Source: Chinchilla lanigera (Eukaryota > Chordata > Mammalia > Rodentia > Chinchillidae). From it: a DNA stretch of 64,000 nt. The DNA lies in NCBI RefSeq assembly GCF_000276665.1, contig NW_004955438.1:7246264-7310263 (forward strand), given 5' to 3'. The position numbers were made by a program, and so were the translations under genes. Of the stretch, positions 1 through 11,179 are shown piece after piece (position 1 is the first letter of the stretch; each line of letters opens with the position of its first letter). The notes under the pieces were generated by a model. It was not told where the DNA came from. It saw only the letters and a program-made list of their open reading frames with translations, and did no database searches.

Positions 1-195
1 ACCTGCTCATAGACTGCCTTTCTATGTCCCTCAGATTGCAAATTGACTCCTCCTAATTTAGCTTTAGACACTTTTTTCTTTCTTTCTTTTTCCCATTTCA
101 TAGCACTTATATAGCAGCGAGTAATTGCTTCACCCAATAATGGTATAAAGTCTGCAATGGCTCACCTAATTATGTGATTAGGCACACTCAAGATG

Positions 196-320
196 GCAGT
201 TTATTTCTTTCTTTCTTTTTTTTTTTTTTTTGGTACTGGGATTCGAACTCACGACCTTGCATTTGGCAGGCAAGTGCTTGTGCCACTGAGCTATATCCCC
301 AGCCCCAGCAGTTTATTTCT
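196..320 (-). mobile_element. ID-type SINE (tRNA-derived), antisense
   Basis: The element body is about 209-307 and is flanked by a 13-bp target-site duplication, GCAGTTTATTTCT, at 196-208 and 308-320. On the minus strand it starts GGGGCTGGGG, has the tRNA-like A-box region (here AGCTCAG-like, decayed) and a B-box-like GAGTTCGAATCCC stretch, and ends in an A-rich tail seen here as a long T run. The duplication plus A tail show insertion by L1 machinery. The body differs from the youngest copies in the window at several sites, so it is somewhat older. Confidence 0.93.
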
Positions 321-2140
321 CGATATATTCTTTCCCAAAACTACCATAGTAAACTGTAGAGGAAAATGCCAGTTTGCTAAAAGTCTGGAAATTCAGCTGC
401 CAAATACTGAGCCTCTTCTGCCAGGACATTCATCTTCACTTGGCTTTGCATTCTGGTCTGGGGAGAGGATCATGAAATGTACCCAAAGTATTTACAGGCT
501 GGACTGGCTTAGTATTAAAATATATTTATAAAATGGCTTTTAAGATAATTTTAAAAATAAAAACCCAAAGTAATTTTTCTTTCAGAATTATGTCAAGGGA
601 CAAGGTTATGTGTTATTGCCGACAATTGCTCTGTCACTACTAAAAATGAATGCATCTAAATGAATAACTGACTAGCAAATGTCACTGGGGAGAAATTTAT
701 TTTGAACTTCTCATCCCAGTTATTGTTCCCATTGAGTCAAAGGCACTTTCCTTTCATTTTCTGGCACTACTGATCACATGACTTCAGGCTTCAGCTACAA
801 CCAGGCTTAACTAGAATAACAATGGCATTACCTCTAATGCAAGAATGAAGAAAAAGTAAGGCTTTTTATTGAAAATATTCTCTGCCACGCCATGGCAATT
901 ATTGCTATGTTTATTTTACCCTAGAGAAAAATGTAACCAAATTAAACTAAGTAATGTCTTGGAAATTACTCCTATCTGAGTACAGCTTTGTTCCGGATAT
1001 TCTTTGCATCCTTCAATTACTTCTCCCATTCTTTGTTGGGTTGAGACTCGCTTCGAAGAAAAATCAAATTTCAATCTTGCACACCAAATTCAAAATCATA
1101 TTGAAAACAAATGTGGCCATTTACTAGAAAAACAGCCTGGTGCTATTTTTCCACTCGCATTTTCTTCTCTAATTTTCCTCTATTCTTCTACTCTTAAAAC
1201 CTGAAGTTTGCCTTGTCTGACTTTATTATGCATATAAAAAGGTTGCCTAGGTTTTGTGAAGTGAAAATGGAGAACATTGCACAGGTGGCTGAGGAGATGC
1301 CAGACTTGTGACAACATAGATTTGGCCCCGGAATTGGAAGAATTGACTTCTGTGGCACAAAAGTTTCTATGAAATATCTAGTATTTTCATTTTAGGAAAC
1401 AGAGTGAAATATATGGTTGATGAAAAATAATTTTTCCTCTGTGAAATTTAAGCATCAGCAGAGATATGACTGTAAGCAATGTGATGAAGAGAATATTTCA
1501 CCTTAAAATGCAATTCTCTAGTATTGATCTTCACACATGCATAACTTTTCTTCCCATAGTCTCTACTCAGCAAACCCCCTGACCTCCAAGCTCTGCAGAA
1601 GTGTCCCTGTTCTCATAAGGTTTTGAATCCTAAGTGAGGTATAAATTAGTCTTGGCTAAATGTCTGCTGGTCCTCAAGGGATGTGTGCATGATAATAAGT
1701 TACTCTCCAGGTCAGTGAAAATCCTTCAAGAGTCAAGAGTCAAGGAGTGAACAATGAGTGATTTATAGAAAGAGGTGTTCACAAGTCTGCGGTTCTAAGA
1801 TTAAGTCACCTCTGCATTTTGTGAATGACATTCCTTCAGCATCAGGACTCTGCTGTTTTTTTAAAAAAGGTTAGAACTTGGATTTTATTCAGAGCATCTA
1901 ATTATTCATTTTAAGATATCCCTCACTTGCTCCCACAAACTAGTCCATCAGCTGGAAGCTGATCTTAGTATCCAGGGCATTATTCTTTGTTTCCTGCATC
2001 TTCTTGGACCACTCACTGCTCAAGAATACTCTGTGCAAAGCCACCAGTCCATTGCTACGACCAAGCCCTGGCCTCAGTTTTCAAGAGCATTTTCGATTCT
2101 GTATAACTCAGGCAAACAGCCCCCTTCCTACTCTGATATA
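321..2140. other. Non-repetitive AT-rich stretch, nothing recognised
   Basis: No recognisable repeat, exon or RNA gene is seen. The short open frames at 193-531 and 1004-1204 have no domain-like composition. The first starts inside the antisense ID copy. Confidence 0.5.
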
Positions 2141-2402
2141 TTTTTAAAGTAATTAATTTTATTGGTACCTTTTAGACATATATAATGATTGCACTCATCA
2201 CAGGGAGTTTGTACCTGTATGTGATATATCTGGATTCTTCTTTTCTTTCCCCATTCTTCTCTCCTCCCTTCAGTCTGCTTCCCCTCCTTATTTACAAAAA
2301 CCTTGTTACCATATTTTCCCATTTCCCTTCCTCCCTTTTCTCCTCCTCCATTCCCATTTCCTCCTCATTTGAACATTTTCTTCCTGTTTCACAATAAGTC
2401 AC
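2141..2402 (-). mobile_element. L1 3' end, antisense half of an inverted insertion
   Basis: This aligns by eye with the 3' end of the antisense L1 at 25573-25842. Both share the T-rich start, the 'ATTGGT' segment, the 'CACAGGGA/CTCTGGGA' segment, the C/T-rich 3' UTR and the 'TTATTTACAAAA' motif. It is followed directly by L1 sequence in the opposite orientation, so it is the 3' half of one twin-primed insertion. Confidence 0.8.
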
Positions 2403-2470
2403 ATATCTAGAATATTTAGAGAACTCCAAAAAATTAGATCCCCCAAATTAAAGACCCAATCCAAAATTGG

Positions 2471-2764
2471 GTGGCTGAGATGAATAAACACTTCTCAGAA
2501 GAAGAAGTACAAAAGGCCAATAAATATATCAAAAAATGTTCAACATCACTGACCATTCAAGAGATGCAAATTAAAACAAGGCTGAGATTCCATCTCACTT
2601 CAGAAAGAATTGCTATTATCAACAAATCAACCAATAATAAATGCTGGCGAGTCTGTGAGAAAAAAGCACCTCTCCTCCACTGTTGGTGGAAGTATAGACT
2701 TGTACAACCATGTGAAATGAGTGTGGAGATTCCTCAAAAAATTAAAACTAGAGATTTAATTTGA
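2471..2764 (+). pseudogene. L1 ORF2 C-terminal fragment (dead)
   Basis: The 97-residue open frame matches the C-terminal part of mammalian L1 ORF2p downstream of the reverse transcriptase domain. Recognisable motifs are NKHFSEEE, KKCSTSL, EMQIKT, HLTSERIAII, STNNKCWR and LLHCWW. No endonuclease or reverse-transcriptase motif is present. The frame stops at 2764, before the normal end, and related sequence continues after the stop, so this is a decayed 5'-truncated copy with no coding capacity. It lies in the inverted half of the L1 insertion. Confidence 0.88.
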
Positions 2765-2943
2765 TCTAGTTATTCCCCTTCTTGGTATCTTCCTGATAGA
2801 ATTAAAATCATCATTCCACAGAAATGTATGCACACTGACACAAGAATGGATAAAGAAGGTTTTTATTTATTTGCTTTGAACAATGGAGTACCACCGTGTC
2901 ATAAAGAAAGACAAACTTCAGACATTTCTAGGTAAAAGACTGC

Positions 2944-2989
2944 ACTTTGAGGCCATACTTTAATGTACTTTGAGGCCATACTTCACAAT
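2944..2989. repeat. Two-copy tandem duplication, 23-bp period
   Basis: A 17-bp core, ACTTTGAGGCCATACTT, occurs at 2944-2960 and again at 2967-2983. The related L1 copy near 25935 has a single matching segment, so the duplication arose in this copy or its subfamily. Confidence 0.85.
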
Positions 2990-3614
2990 GTGGTAAAATG
3001 TTGCACACTTTTTCTGGTGTGAGAAAACAAAAGTGTAAACCAGGACAAGATGTATAACAGATATTCTGCTGCATTTTGTTACCTCCAATTAAATCACTCT
3101 CCCTGGACCTCCCTGCCCAAAGACTTTCTCTGCACAAAGGCTCTTTTCAAAGATTCTGTTAAATAGTTGTGTAAATGCTGATTTATAATCTCAAGACCAG
3201 ATGGCAAATGGAGACATTTTCAACATAAACAGCAATGAATGAACAAAAAACTATGAGATTTACAAAACATAAATTTTTTTCATTAAGTCCATTCAAAACA
3301 AGTCTATACATTGTTTTTGAAAATGTATATATTGTACTTACATTAAAAAGCATAAAGTGAACTGAAATTTAGTAGACTAACCCATCAGATTAGTTCTGCT
3401 GAGGAAGTGGGGAGAAGAGATTGAGGGCTACAGGCAAAGAGCACATTTACTTCACCTCTAACACTACAGCACTTAAAAACACCAGTAGCAATACTTTAAA
3501 ATTAGTATGTTTAAATACTAGGTGTGATCCATTCTACATTTTGGTTTCATGACAGCGTATGGCTTGGTGGACTTGGGACAAGAAGCACCCAGGGTTTAAC
3601 ATCACCTTCCAAAT

Positions 3615-3725
3615 GCAGCAGCTGTGAGACTTTTAGCTGTGTACTTAGCCTGTCTATGCTTACTGTGTAAAATGGCTTAGTACCTACGTCAGAGGTAGCA
3701 TGAACCCCTCACAAAATGTGTTGAA
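3615..3725 (+). mobile_element. MIR fossil
   Basis: This resembles the MIR core in sense orientation: AGCTGTGTACTTAGCC, then CTCTATGC-like, TGTAAAATGG and AGTACCTAC. It is diverged, with no visible duplication. The flank 3067-3614 shows nothing recognised. Confidence 0.6.
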
Positions 3726-4330
3726 ATCAGAGGCAAATGACAGAACGTTCATGTATAGATGCATGTAAGTATTGGTGAAGTAACTTTCCTATAAGATTTA
3801 CAAACCAATGATATTTTCTGTTAAGAGAATGTAATAGTCTTCAGCTAGATATGACTTCTGTGTTTTGAAGATGAAATATGTGCACTGAAATTCAGCTACT
3901 CATATTATAATATCAGAGGGAAACTCTAAAAGTTCTGCTAAGAAAATATTTCTTGAGGTTTCTTCAACCTTAACAAGAAGCAAGGAATACTACAAGTAGA
4001 GTAAACACACTGTTCTCATGAAATATTCTTTGGAATCATGTCCATTTGCGTCTCTCCCTGATTCTTATGTGTAGAAATTGACCCAAAAAGCTCAGCAACT
4101 GGGTTTCATGTAAAGCCAGCAGGCTCACCCACCTGTGCTTCTCCTTCTCCTTAAATCAAACATATAATGTCCATAAAAGGTAGTCTTTTTCAGACCACAA
4201 TTCATCATCTTATGGCTAAGCCACATACTGTCCAAAAGCATGAAAATTTTTTTTCAGGAGATTGAAATAGTAGAAACAATAATTAAAAACAGATTTTCAT
4301 TCTCTCCTTTTAAAATTATCAGCATTAAAA

Positions 4331-4523
4331 ACAGCTTTGTGCCAGACATGGTGGCGCACACCTGTAATCTCAGCACTGGGGAGGCTGAGCAGGAGGATCG
4401 TTGTGAGTTCGAGACCAGCTTGCTCTACAAAGTGAACTCAAGGCCAGCCTGAACTGCATAGTGAGAACCTGTCTCAAAAGAGACAAAAATAAATAAATAA
4501 ATAAATAAATAAATACAGCTTTG
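4331..4523 (+). mobile_element. B1 SINE (7SL-derived)
   Basis: The body is 4340-4514: GCCAGACATGGTGGCGCACACCTGTAATC-like head, CAGCACTGGGGAGGCTGAG, GAGTTCGAGACCAGC, CTACAAAGTGA, GGCCAGCCTGAACTG and CTGTCTCAAAA, ending in an (AAAT)n tail. The 9-bp target-site duplication ACAGCTTTG is at 4331-4339 and 4515-4523. Confidence 0.95.
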
Positions 4524-4610
4524 CTACTGGGGAAACTTGTATGAACTTGGGTGAGTCACTTGAGACTCATATTTGAGATTGTGGAAGGTACCTAGGATAT
4601 ACACCGTTTA
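4515..4610 (+). mobile_element. MIR fossil next to the B1
   Basis: GAACTTGGGTGAGTCACTTGAGACTCATATTTGAGATTGTGGAAGGTACCTAGG follows the MIR order (CTTGGGCAAGTCACTT, CTCAGTTT, CTGTAAAATGG, ACCTAC). The B1 appears to have inserted at or near its 5' side. Confidence 0.5.
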
Positions 4611-4739
4611 GGGAAGAGCTACCAGTAAATCCATCAGTCGGCCATGACAACTAATAGTTAATTCCCTAGTAGTCAAAGACAGCTATCGTGTCATTTTTAA
4701 TAATTCAAATTCATTGCAAATTTAAAGCTAGATAGATCA

Positions 4740-4832
4740 TGATGAGGAAAACAGAGGAGAAAATGGATGGAAAGGATACAGAGAGAAGAAGAGGGAGAAA
4801 AGGAAGGATGGAAGAAGGGGAAAAAAGGCAGG
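4740..4832. repeat. GA-rich low-complexity tract
   Basis: About 90 bp made mostly of purines (GAGGAAAA, GAAGAAGAGGGAG, GGAAGGATGGAAG). No further structure is seen from here to about 5640. Confidence 0.8.
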
Positions 4833-5639
4833 TGTGATCCAGAAGAAAACAGCTCTTATGACGTATGGAGAAGATATATGCAAAGGAAATTCATTTCAGT
4901 TTAGCAGTGAAATAAAAAACCTATTGAAGATAGAATGCTTAAAGGGAAAAATTTCAGTTTGATGTGGAGCATATGTATTCAAATCAGTATAATAAATATG
5001 GCAGTGAATAATGTGACCCACTGGCTAAAACCAGAAATGCTACAGGGAATAAACATCAACTTTGCATTCTTAGTCACCTTAGACAAACTGTAAAATTATT
5101 AGTCTATAGAATGAGAGTCTTAAACATAGAAGTACAATTATTCTTAGAGAACCAAACTTGTAAAGTCAATGCAACTTGGCTTCTCTTTAAACATGTAGAA
5201 ATCCTGAGAGGCTGGCTATTTCCCAAGGCAAAGCTAACGAGTGATAAGAAAGTAAACTCTGGCCCGGTCGTTGACTAACATTTTGAAGAGTGAAAGTATC
5301 AATATCCATGAAAGCAGGTAGTCTGTGTGTAATTTTGTAAAAATAAAAAAATAAAAAATAAAGTGAACCACATATGCAGGCTCTGCATGCTTTCTTATAC
5401 CCTGTCCAAGGAAAATATTCCTCATCACCTTGGTAGGCTGGCCACTCCAAGAGTATCTCTTAAAGTTCCCCAGTATATGTGAGTTTCTCTTTGACCTAAA
5501 CAGTACAATGCATTGGATATAGACATGAATGTTAATGTCACAATAAATACACTGGCAATACAAGCATTAAGGTGAAAAAATTTGTTTTTCCTTTTTCTAT
5601 AAGTTGTATTACAATCTAAGTCATAAATTACTGAAAAAT

Positions 5640-5812
5640 GTAATGCAATTTATGATCATTTGAATATAACACAATTCAGAGATAATTACTAACATTTGGT
5701 TTGTATTTCCAGCTTCTTTTATTATGTATGCACCCTTACTGTCACACATTTTATGCAAAGAAGCCTGTATGACATGTGGTTTCATGTCATGCTTTTTTGT
5801 TTATCTCTAAAA
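5640..5812 (-). mobile_element. Old L1 (L1M-like) 3' region, antisense, part 1
   Basis: GAGATAATTACTAACATTTGG, TTTATTATGTATGCACCC and a GTCATGCTTTTT-like end resemble the antisense 3' UTR of ancient mammalian L1 elements. It continues after the SINE at 5813-6030. Subfamily is not assigned. Confidence 0.5.
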
Positions 5813-6030
5813 TATTTGTTTCTTTGTTTTGGTACTAGAAATTGAAGCCCAAGTGTTCAGACTGACCTACTTCTGCAACCCTTTTTAAGATTTTGTTTTA
5901 TTTTATTGTGAGACAGGGTCGCCCTAAGTCCTAAAACTGCCCACAGTAGGCTTGAACTTGCAATCTTGATTCTTCAACATTCCCAAGTGCTGAGACTCTA
6001 GGTGTGTGTCATTATGCCCAGAAGTCTTCA
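5813..6030 (-). mobile_element. B1-dID-like dimeric SINE, antisense
   Basis: Read on the minus strand, a diverged B1 unit (about 5905-6028: AGTGCTGAGACTCTAGGTGTGTG, TTGAACTTGCAATC, GAGACAGGGTC as seen on plus) is followed by an ID-like unit (about 5828-5900: TTTGGTACTAGAAATTGAAG as seen on plus). B1 followed by an ID-like half is the layout of the B1-dID SINE known from several non-murid rodents. It is strongly diverged and has interrupted an older L1. Confidence 0.6.
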
Positions 6031-7230
6031 AACTTTTAATGCTTTTTATAAAATGTTATAAAATAGAGGAAATATAATGAACTGCAATGCTCTGACTGCA
6101 GAGCTTCAACAGTTGTCAATGCAATTGTGTCTCATCCAAACCTAACAAACTACCTCCAATAACAATCCTTAATTATCATAAATGACTGCCAGATAGTATA
6201 CCCCCTTAATGGACCTGTTGCTTATTTCTTGGGACTTTATAAGCTCCTAATCAGTGTACAGTGACTTTGCTTCACAAATATGGATTTTTATTTTAAAACA
6301 TTACAATATCCTTACCTTTTTTATTTTAAAAAGAATAATAATAAAAAAGAACAATAGCAAAATACCAACAACATAGACAAAAACAAAACAAAGTAAAAAC
6401 ATTAATAATGATACAGAGTTTCAGAACAATATCCTTATCTTAACCTGCAAAGTACTTATAAAAACCTACTGTATTCAAATACTATTTGATGTTTAACCTC
6501 TCTGTTTGTTTTGTCTGCCCTTACTGTTCATTATTTGCAGCATGACTCAAAGAAATGAAATATTACATATCTCTTAAATTCTTTTTAGTCTGTTGGTTCC
6601 TATTTTCTTATTCCATTTTTCTTTCTTGTAATTCAGTTAATGAAATGCCTGGATATTTTGTTCCATGGGAATTGCTCAAGCAAGCCTTTGTCTGATTCTA
6701 CTCCTCTTGTATTATTCAATATGTTCTTGTAGCCTTGCATTCCCTACAGTATGGAATTTAATCCAGTGCATTGATTAGGTTAGGATTAATTTACATAGTA
6801 TTCATTGTATAAAATTTTTAACCATTTTCATATTAATGGATATTTTAATACTGACTAGTTTTATGTTATAAATACTACTACAGTGAAATTTCCTATGTAT
6901 ATATCTTGGCACATTTCTTTGATTATTTAGTTAAGATAAATTCCTAAAAATTTTATTGCAGAACAAAAAATATGCTTTTTAGATGTGTGTTGGTACATAT
7001 TGTTAAGTTGGGCTTTCAGTAAATAATCTTATTTTTGAATTGTATATGACATTCCTGAAGATCTATTTCCACACATTACTTTTGAAAAAAATGCTTAGGA
7101 TTTTTTTTTATTTCAGATGGATGCAAATTTTACTTTTTAGTTCATTAATTTATATTTTTGTTATTGATGAGTTTAAACAATTTTCATTTTAATCACATTA
7201 TATAAAATCTTCTACACTGACATCTAAATT
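6031..7230 (-). mobile_element. Old L1 (L1M-like), antisense, part 2
   Basis: The region around 6840-7010 matches the antisense 3' end of ancient L1s: 'ATAAATACTACTACAGTGAAATTTCCT', 'TATATCTTGG', 'GATAAATTCCTA' and a following gap-rich match to the 'loop' segment. The part at 6330-6430 belongs to a repeat also found near 37400 and 57890. Boundaries are soft, and the whole may be more than one old L1 fragment. Confidence 0.5.
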
Positions 7231-8249
7231 CTGACATCTCTCTTTTGCATGATGATTAGCAAAAACTGGTCACTGAGACATTAGTGAAACTGTGAATTGC
7301 TTAATTGAGAGGTTGGTTTCTAGAAATGGAAGACAAAGTTCTGATTCTTAGCGATGATAAAATGACACAGGATTTGAATCCTTGAGAATTTTTTTTAATT
7401 CAGTATTAACACCATAGGGATCAAATAAAATGTATAGTTTAAAGATAATATGAAATGATTTCAATTCATAAATTTGAAGTGATACATAGAAAATGCAAAG
7501 CCTAGTGGTTTCATTTTTTTTCTGCCAACACCTAATCTTTACTTCTTTCTCATTTATTAAAGATAGAACACAGAAGTTGTCTTATACTTTATTATTCTCA
7601 AAAATTGCTCAAATGCGTCGAATGGAGTATAATTTTCATTAACCAGCATCATGCTTCGAGCCTGAGAGATAATGTCTTTCTGTACATAATTCCCGTGTGG
7701 CTGGAATGGTCTTGAGTGTCGTTGCTGCAAATTATCATTCTTGCTTTTACAGGAAGATTTCTATGGCAGAGCATCCTCCCTTGTTGAATTTCATATTCCC
7801 TAGCAGCCTGTGGGATGTTGTCAGGATAATGTATTAGACTATTTCATATTATCACCTTGGGAGATTTCTATACTTTTGGTATTTTTCTGACAAATTAGCA
7901 GTAAATGCAAGATAGTGCACAAACTTCAGAACTTTTTCTGTTTTTATCTCAAAATTAAACTTAAAATCATTTTTTAGAAAAAATATGTGATGTTTTAATT
8001 AATCCATATGTTTTTTCAATAAGAAGGCATTGTGCTATGATCAAAAGCAAAATGTATATGAAAATGAACCCAAAGAGGACAAGCATATGTTGCTTCCCAC
8101 TAGGAAGTAAATTATGACACCCTCAGCTTGGATCAAAAGAGCAATGCCATGTTGGTCTTTTGCTTTTGGAGCAAAGAGGAATTAATGTTTGAGTTGAATT
8201 TTCTCCCATCACTCCCAATAAAATTAGATTGAAGTTCTAAGTATTTGTT
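7231..8249. other. Unassigned sequence, possibly unique
   Basis: No repeat family or exon is recognised. The part at 7600-7800 has a slightly higher CpG content and more balanced base composition than its surroundings, so it would be the first place to test for conservation. Confidence 0.4.
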
Positions 8250-8640
8250 TGGAAATGGAGTCTTTGGAGATTTTTTTAAAAGGTGAGATGATGGTATTAT
8301 AGTGGGTTCTAATCCACTGGTACCCTTATAAAACTAAGATAGAATAGGAAAATATGGGCAAAGACACACACATACACGGAGACTATAATGTGGAGGCACA
8401 ACACACACTGCACAGAGGGAACAAAACAGCTCTTTGAAGTTAGAGACAGAGATTGGAACCTTGCTACCACAGACCTAGGAGCCCAGTAGGCTATAAGAAT
8501 GTATAATGGGCAGAAAATATGCTCAACAGAAAGATTCAGTGAGCTTAGCCTGGCCAATAACTAGATTTTAGAGTTTTAGCTTCCAGAATTGTGACATAGT
8601 CGATTTCTGCTATCTTTAGCCAGCTACTTTAGACTACTTT
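8250..8640 (+). mobile_element. MaLR LTR, MLT1/MST-like
   Basis: The order of segments matches the MLT1 consensus: GAGTCTTTGGAGA, GTGGGTTCTAATCC, CCCTTATAAAACTAAGA, ACACACA, TGTGGAGGCACA, then CCTGGCCAATAACTAGATTTTAGAGTTTTAGCTTCCAGAATTGTGA and GCCAGCTACTTTAGACTA. This is a solo LTR remnant with no internal region and no clear duplication. Confidence 0.8.
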
Positions 8641-9376
8641 TTTTTAACAGGAGCTCCAGAAAATTGAAATACCAATTATATATACAAATATGGAGAAGAT
8701 AGAGTGTGAGTTCGAAAGAGGAGGCTAAGATTTTGGGATGGAGCTTACATATAAAGTGCAGTAACATGCCTCTCATTTACTGAAGGTGTTTTCTTTGGTT
8801 ACTCCTAAAATACTTGAAGAACATACTATATACACATGGTCCTGCATATTGCTAGTTTCACACTGGCAGATTCAGCCAACTTAGAAGAAAAATATTTTTT
8901 CAATAGTTGTATCTATACTGAATATGTAAAACTTTTCCAAAATTATTCCATACATATTATTAAAACAACAATTCATATTGTATTAGGTATTATAAGTGTT
9001 TTTAAAAAGATTTCAAATATATAAAAGGATGCATGTAGGTGATATGCAAATAGTTCTCCACTTTCTGTAAGGTCCTTTTCATGCATGATTTTGGTGTCCA
9101 TTAAAGATCCCATAAAAAATTCTTCTTGGATACTAAAGGACAACTCTATTCCTCTGGCATATTATAAATTCCCTGTTATAGCCTATGAAAATTTATTGCA
9201 GTTACTTATCTCATATATTTTTAGATCATTTTCTCTGTTCTGCTATGAGTGCTATGAGAAAAAGGATAAATTTTATTTTGTTTCTGCTTGGTCTTTCCTG
9301 TTGATAAGGAGAACAATTTCTATCACAGTTGTGTTGTGTCTCCTGATATGATCAAATATATCTCCAGTTTTCCCAC
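8641..9376. other. AT-rich sequence, nothing recognised
   Basis: It contains only short open frames (8836-9024, 9085-9351) without domain-like composition. Confidence 0.45.
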
Positions 9377-9420
9377 TCACAACACACACACATGCACATA
9401 CACACACATATACACACACT
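9377..9420. repeat. Imperfect (CA)n microsatellite
   Basis: CA dinucleotides are interrupted by TG and TA. Confidence 0.93.
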
Positions 9421-9740
9421 AAGGTAATGGTTCACTAAATGAGTGAACATAGAATACTAAATAATATGTATCTGTGTGAAGTCTATCAATAATCTGACGA
9501 CTTGACTCCATAAACAATATTAATAGCATTGTGAAAATGATGCACCTTCAAAATAATTTTCATGTCACTGGTTAAACCACTGTGGTGGATTGACAACTGG
9601 TGGCCAACTTGTAACACCCAGCTAAACTGGGCGTGGGAGGCCCACCTGGGGACTGTTGCCAGCAGCATAAGAGGCAGAAGTGAAGAAGAAGAAAGGCTAT
9701 TGGGAGCTTGTAGAAGTTGTGGGGAGCTTTTGATTCTTTT

Positions 9741-10062
9741 GGAGGAGCTTGTCACGCTGGCTTTTCTAATGAACTTGTCTGTTTTCATCCTCCGAGGAGC
9801 ATGGGACCTTGTTGGCACTGAGAATAGCTCAGTTCACTTTGGCAGAGCTCTGATCCTCACTTTGAGCATTGCTTCCTGGCTCCAGAGGGCAAAATGTTGC
9901 ACTGCCAGTCTCTTGGAGAAGTTTGTCACATTGGTTTTCCTGATGGGAACTCGGCTGTCCTCATCATTGGAGGAGCTTGAGACTGTGCTGTTACTGAGGA
10001 TGGCTGTGGTATTTTTCAAGGAAGCTCTGGTTCTTATTTTGAACACTGTTTCCTGGCTCCAG
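9741..10062. repeat. Two tandem units, period about 174 bp
   Basis: Unit A is 9741-9885 and unit B 9915-10062. Both carry GTCACG/AC-TGG-TTT, TCTGATG-GAAC-like, the GGAG(C)A/TTG block, CTCTGRTYCTYA-like and TTTGA-CA-TG-TTCCTGGCTCCAG. The same pair is present in the second element at 39461-39606 and 39637-39781, so the duplication predates dispersal. Confidence 0.8.
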
Positions 10063-10177
10063 TATAGGTCTCTCAGCCTGCTAGCACAGATCCTTCATCC
10101 TGCTGGGACAGATTTTCTAGCTTCCACCACTGACCTTTGAGGTCTTCCCAGCACAGCTCCGTGAAAGAGGCCTGCAT

Positions 10178-10300
10178 GAGACATTGTAATGGGTTCTAGG
10201 CCTCCAGCTGAACTCGTGGGAGGCATTGTTATGAGCTCTAGGTCTTTAGCTGGACTCATGCAGGACATTTCCATGGGATCCAGACCCTCAGCGGGATTCT
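10178..10300. repeat. Three tandem units of about 42 bp
   Basis: Each unit has GRCATTK-ATGRG-TC-AGRYC-TYAGC-GRA order. The same block sits at about 39885-40005 in the second element. Confidence 0.75.
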
Positions 10301-10428
10301 TTGGTCTTTAGGGTGTGGACAGATTTCTTGCACTCTCTTGTACATGATTCTTTGCATGACTACTATAAATAACCTTATAAAATATGTGTCCTGTTTTATA
10401 TTATTCCCTTTACAAAAGCCCCAAACCA

Positions 10429-11179
10429 TAATAACCAATATAAAGGATTAGTAAGAAACCTGGTAGATTTAAAAATAATTTTATAGAGACACAACTCATA
10501 GAATGTATATTAATTCCCAACTAAATAAGCACATAGAAGTATAATTATTCAGACACATTTTTAACTCAGGTACAATTTTATCAGAAATGTGAAACCTACC
10601 CTCTATTACAAATAAAAAAACAAAAATAAGTGAAGTGTTCACAGAATTTCAGCAATTATTCAGTTGTAATTCTATCCCTTGTCTAAAAGTTGGCTTATTT
10701 CTTGCAAGAAATCAGTTACTTCAAAGTTAATGTACAGATAGATTGCTAACATCATAGTAAACTACACTTCTTTTCTCATTTTAAAAAAAAATTTTAAAGG
10801 TAAAATGTTTTGCTTTATGGTACCCTTGCCAAAGTATTTGTCCTTCCTGGATTTTATTATCACTACTATTCATGAATTCAATTAACAATAGGTAATATAT
10901 GCATAAAACAGTTGCCTTATTTTTCTAAGAGAAAGCTTGCATATTTGAGCTGTTTCATTGATCTACATTAACAAATCAAACTTGTAGATGCTCTCTTGTT
11001 TTCCATGCTCCAGGAATGAGATGGAGGGAAATTTTGAAAACAAAAATAAAGTTCCAAAATCTAGATAGCACAGCTATTACTACATTATAAAGGAAAGTTT
11101 CCTGCTGCTGTCCTGTGCGTCTCTCCTTAGACTCCCGTGGGCAATGAGGTACTGTAGGTTCTGCTGTGAGTACCAAAGA
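10429..11179. other. AT-rich sequence, nothing recognised
   Basis: No repeat or gene is supported. Confidence 0.45.

Larger units (their letters stand above)
2403..3066 (+). mobile_element. L1 ORF2 end and start of 3' UTR, sense half of an inverted insertion
   Basis: This is the upstream part of the same L1 family, in the opposite orientation to 2141-2402. It carries the last part of ORF2 and then 3' UTR sequence matching the reverse complement of about 25829-25990 (shared 'GACAAACTTCAG', 'CATTTCTAGGT' and 'CTGGTGTGAGAAA' segments). It ends almost exactly where the 2141-2402 half begins in L1 coordinates, so little or no L1 sequence is missing at the inversion joint. A short tandem duplication at 2944-2989 lies within it. 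Confidence 0.78.
9583..10428 (-). mobile_element. Long LTR-like element with internal tandem repeats, copy 1
   Basis: It shares its whole order of sequence with 39275-40135, so it is an interspersed repeat. It begins inside the element at GGATTGACAACTGGTGG. Two diverged units of about 145-148 bp (9741-9885 and 9915-10062) each run from GGAG-AGCTTGTCA-like to TTCCTGGCTCCAG, and three units of about 42 bp follow (10178-10220, 10221-10260, 10261-10300). It ends at CCCCAAACCA, which on the minus strand gives a TGG start. The minus orientation comes from the fuller copy, whose left end reads as R-U5 on that strand. The 192-residue plus-strand open frame at 9562-10140 is a by-product of the repeat. 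Confidence 0.6.

Noticed and set aside
9562..10140. 192-codon plus-strand open frame, the longest in the window
   Set aside because: It lies across an LTR-like repeat with tandem units. The second copy at 39275-40135 does not keep the frame, and no protein motif is present.
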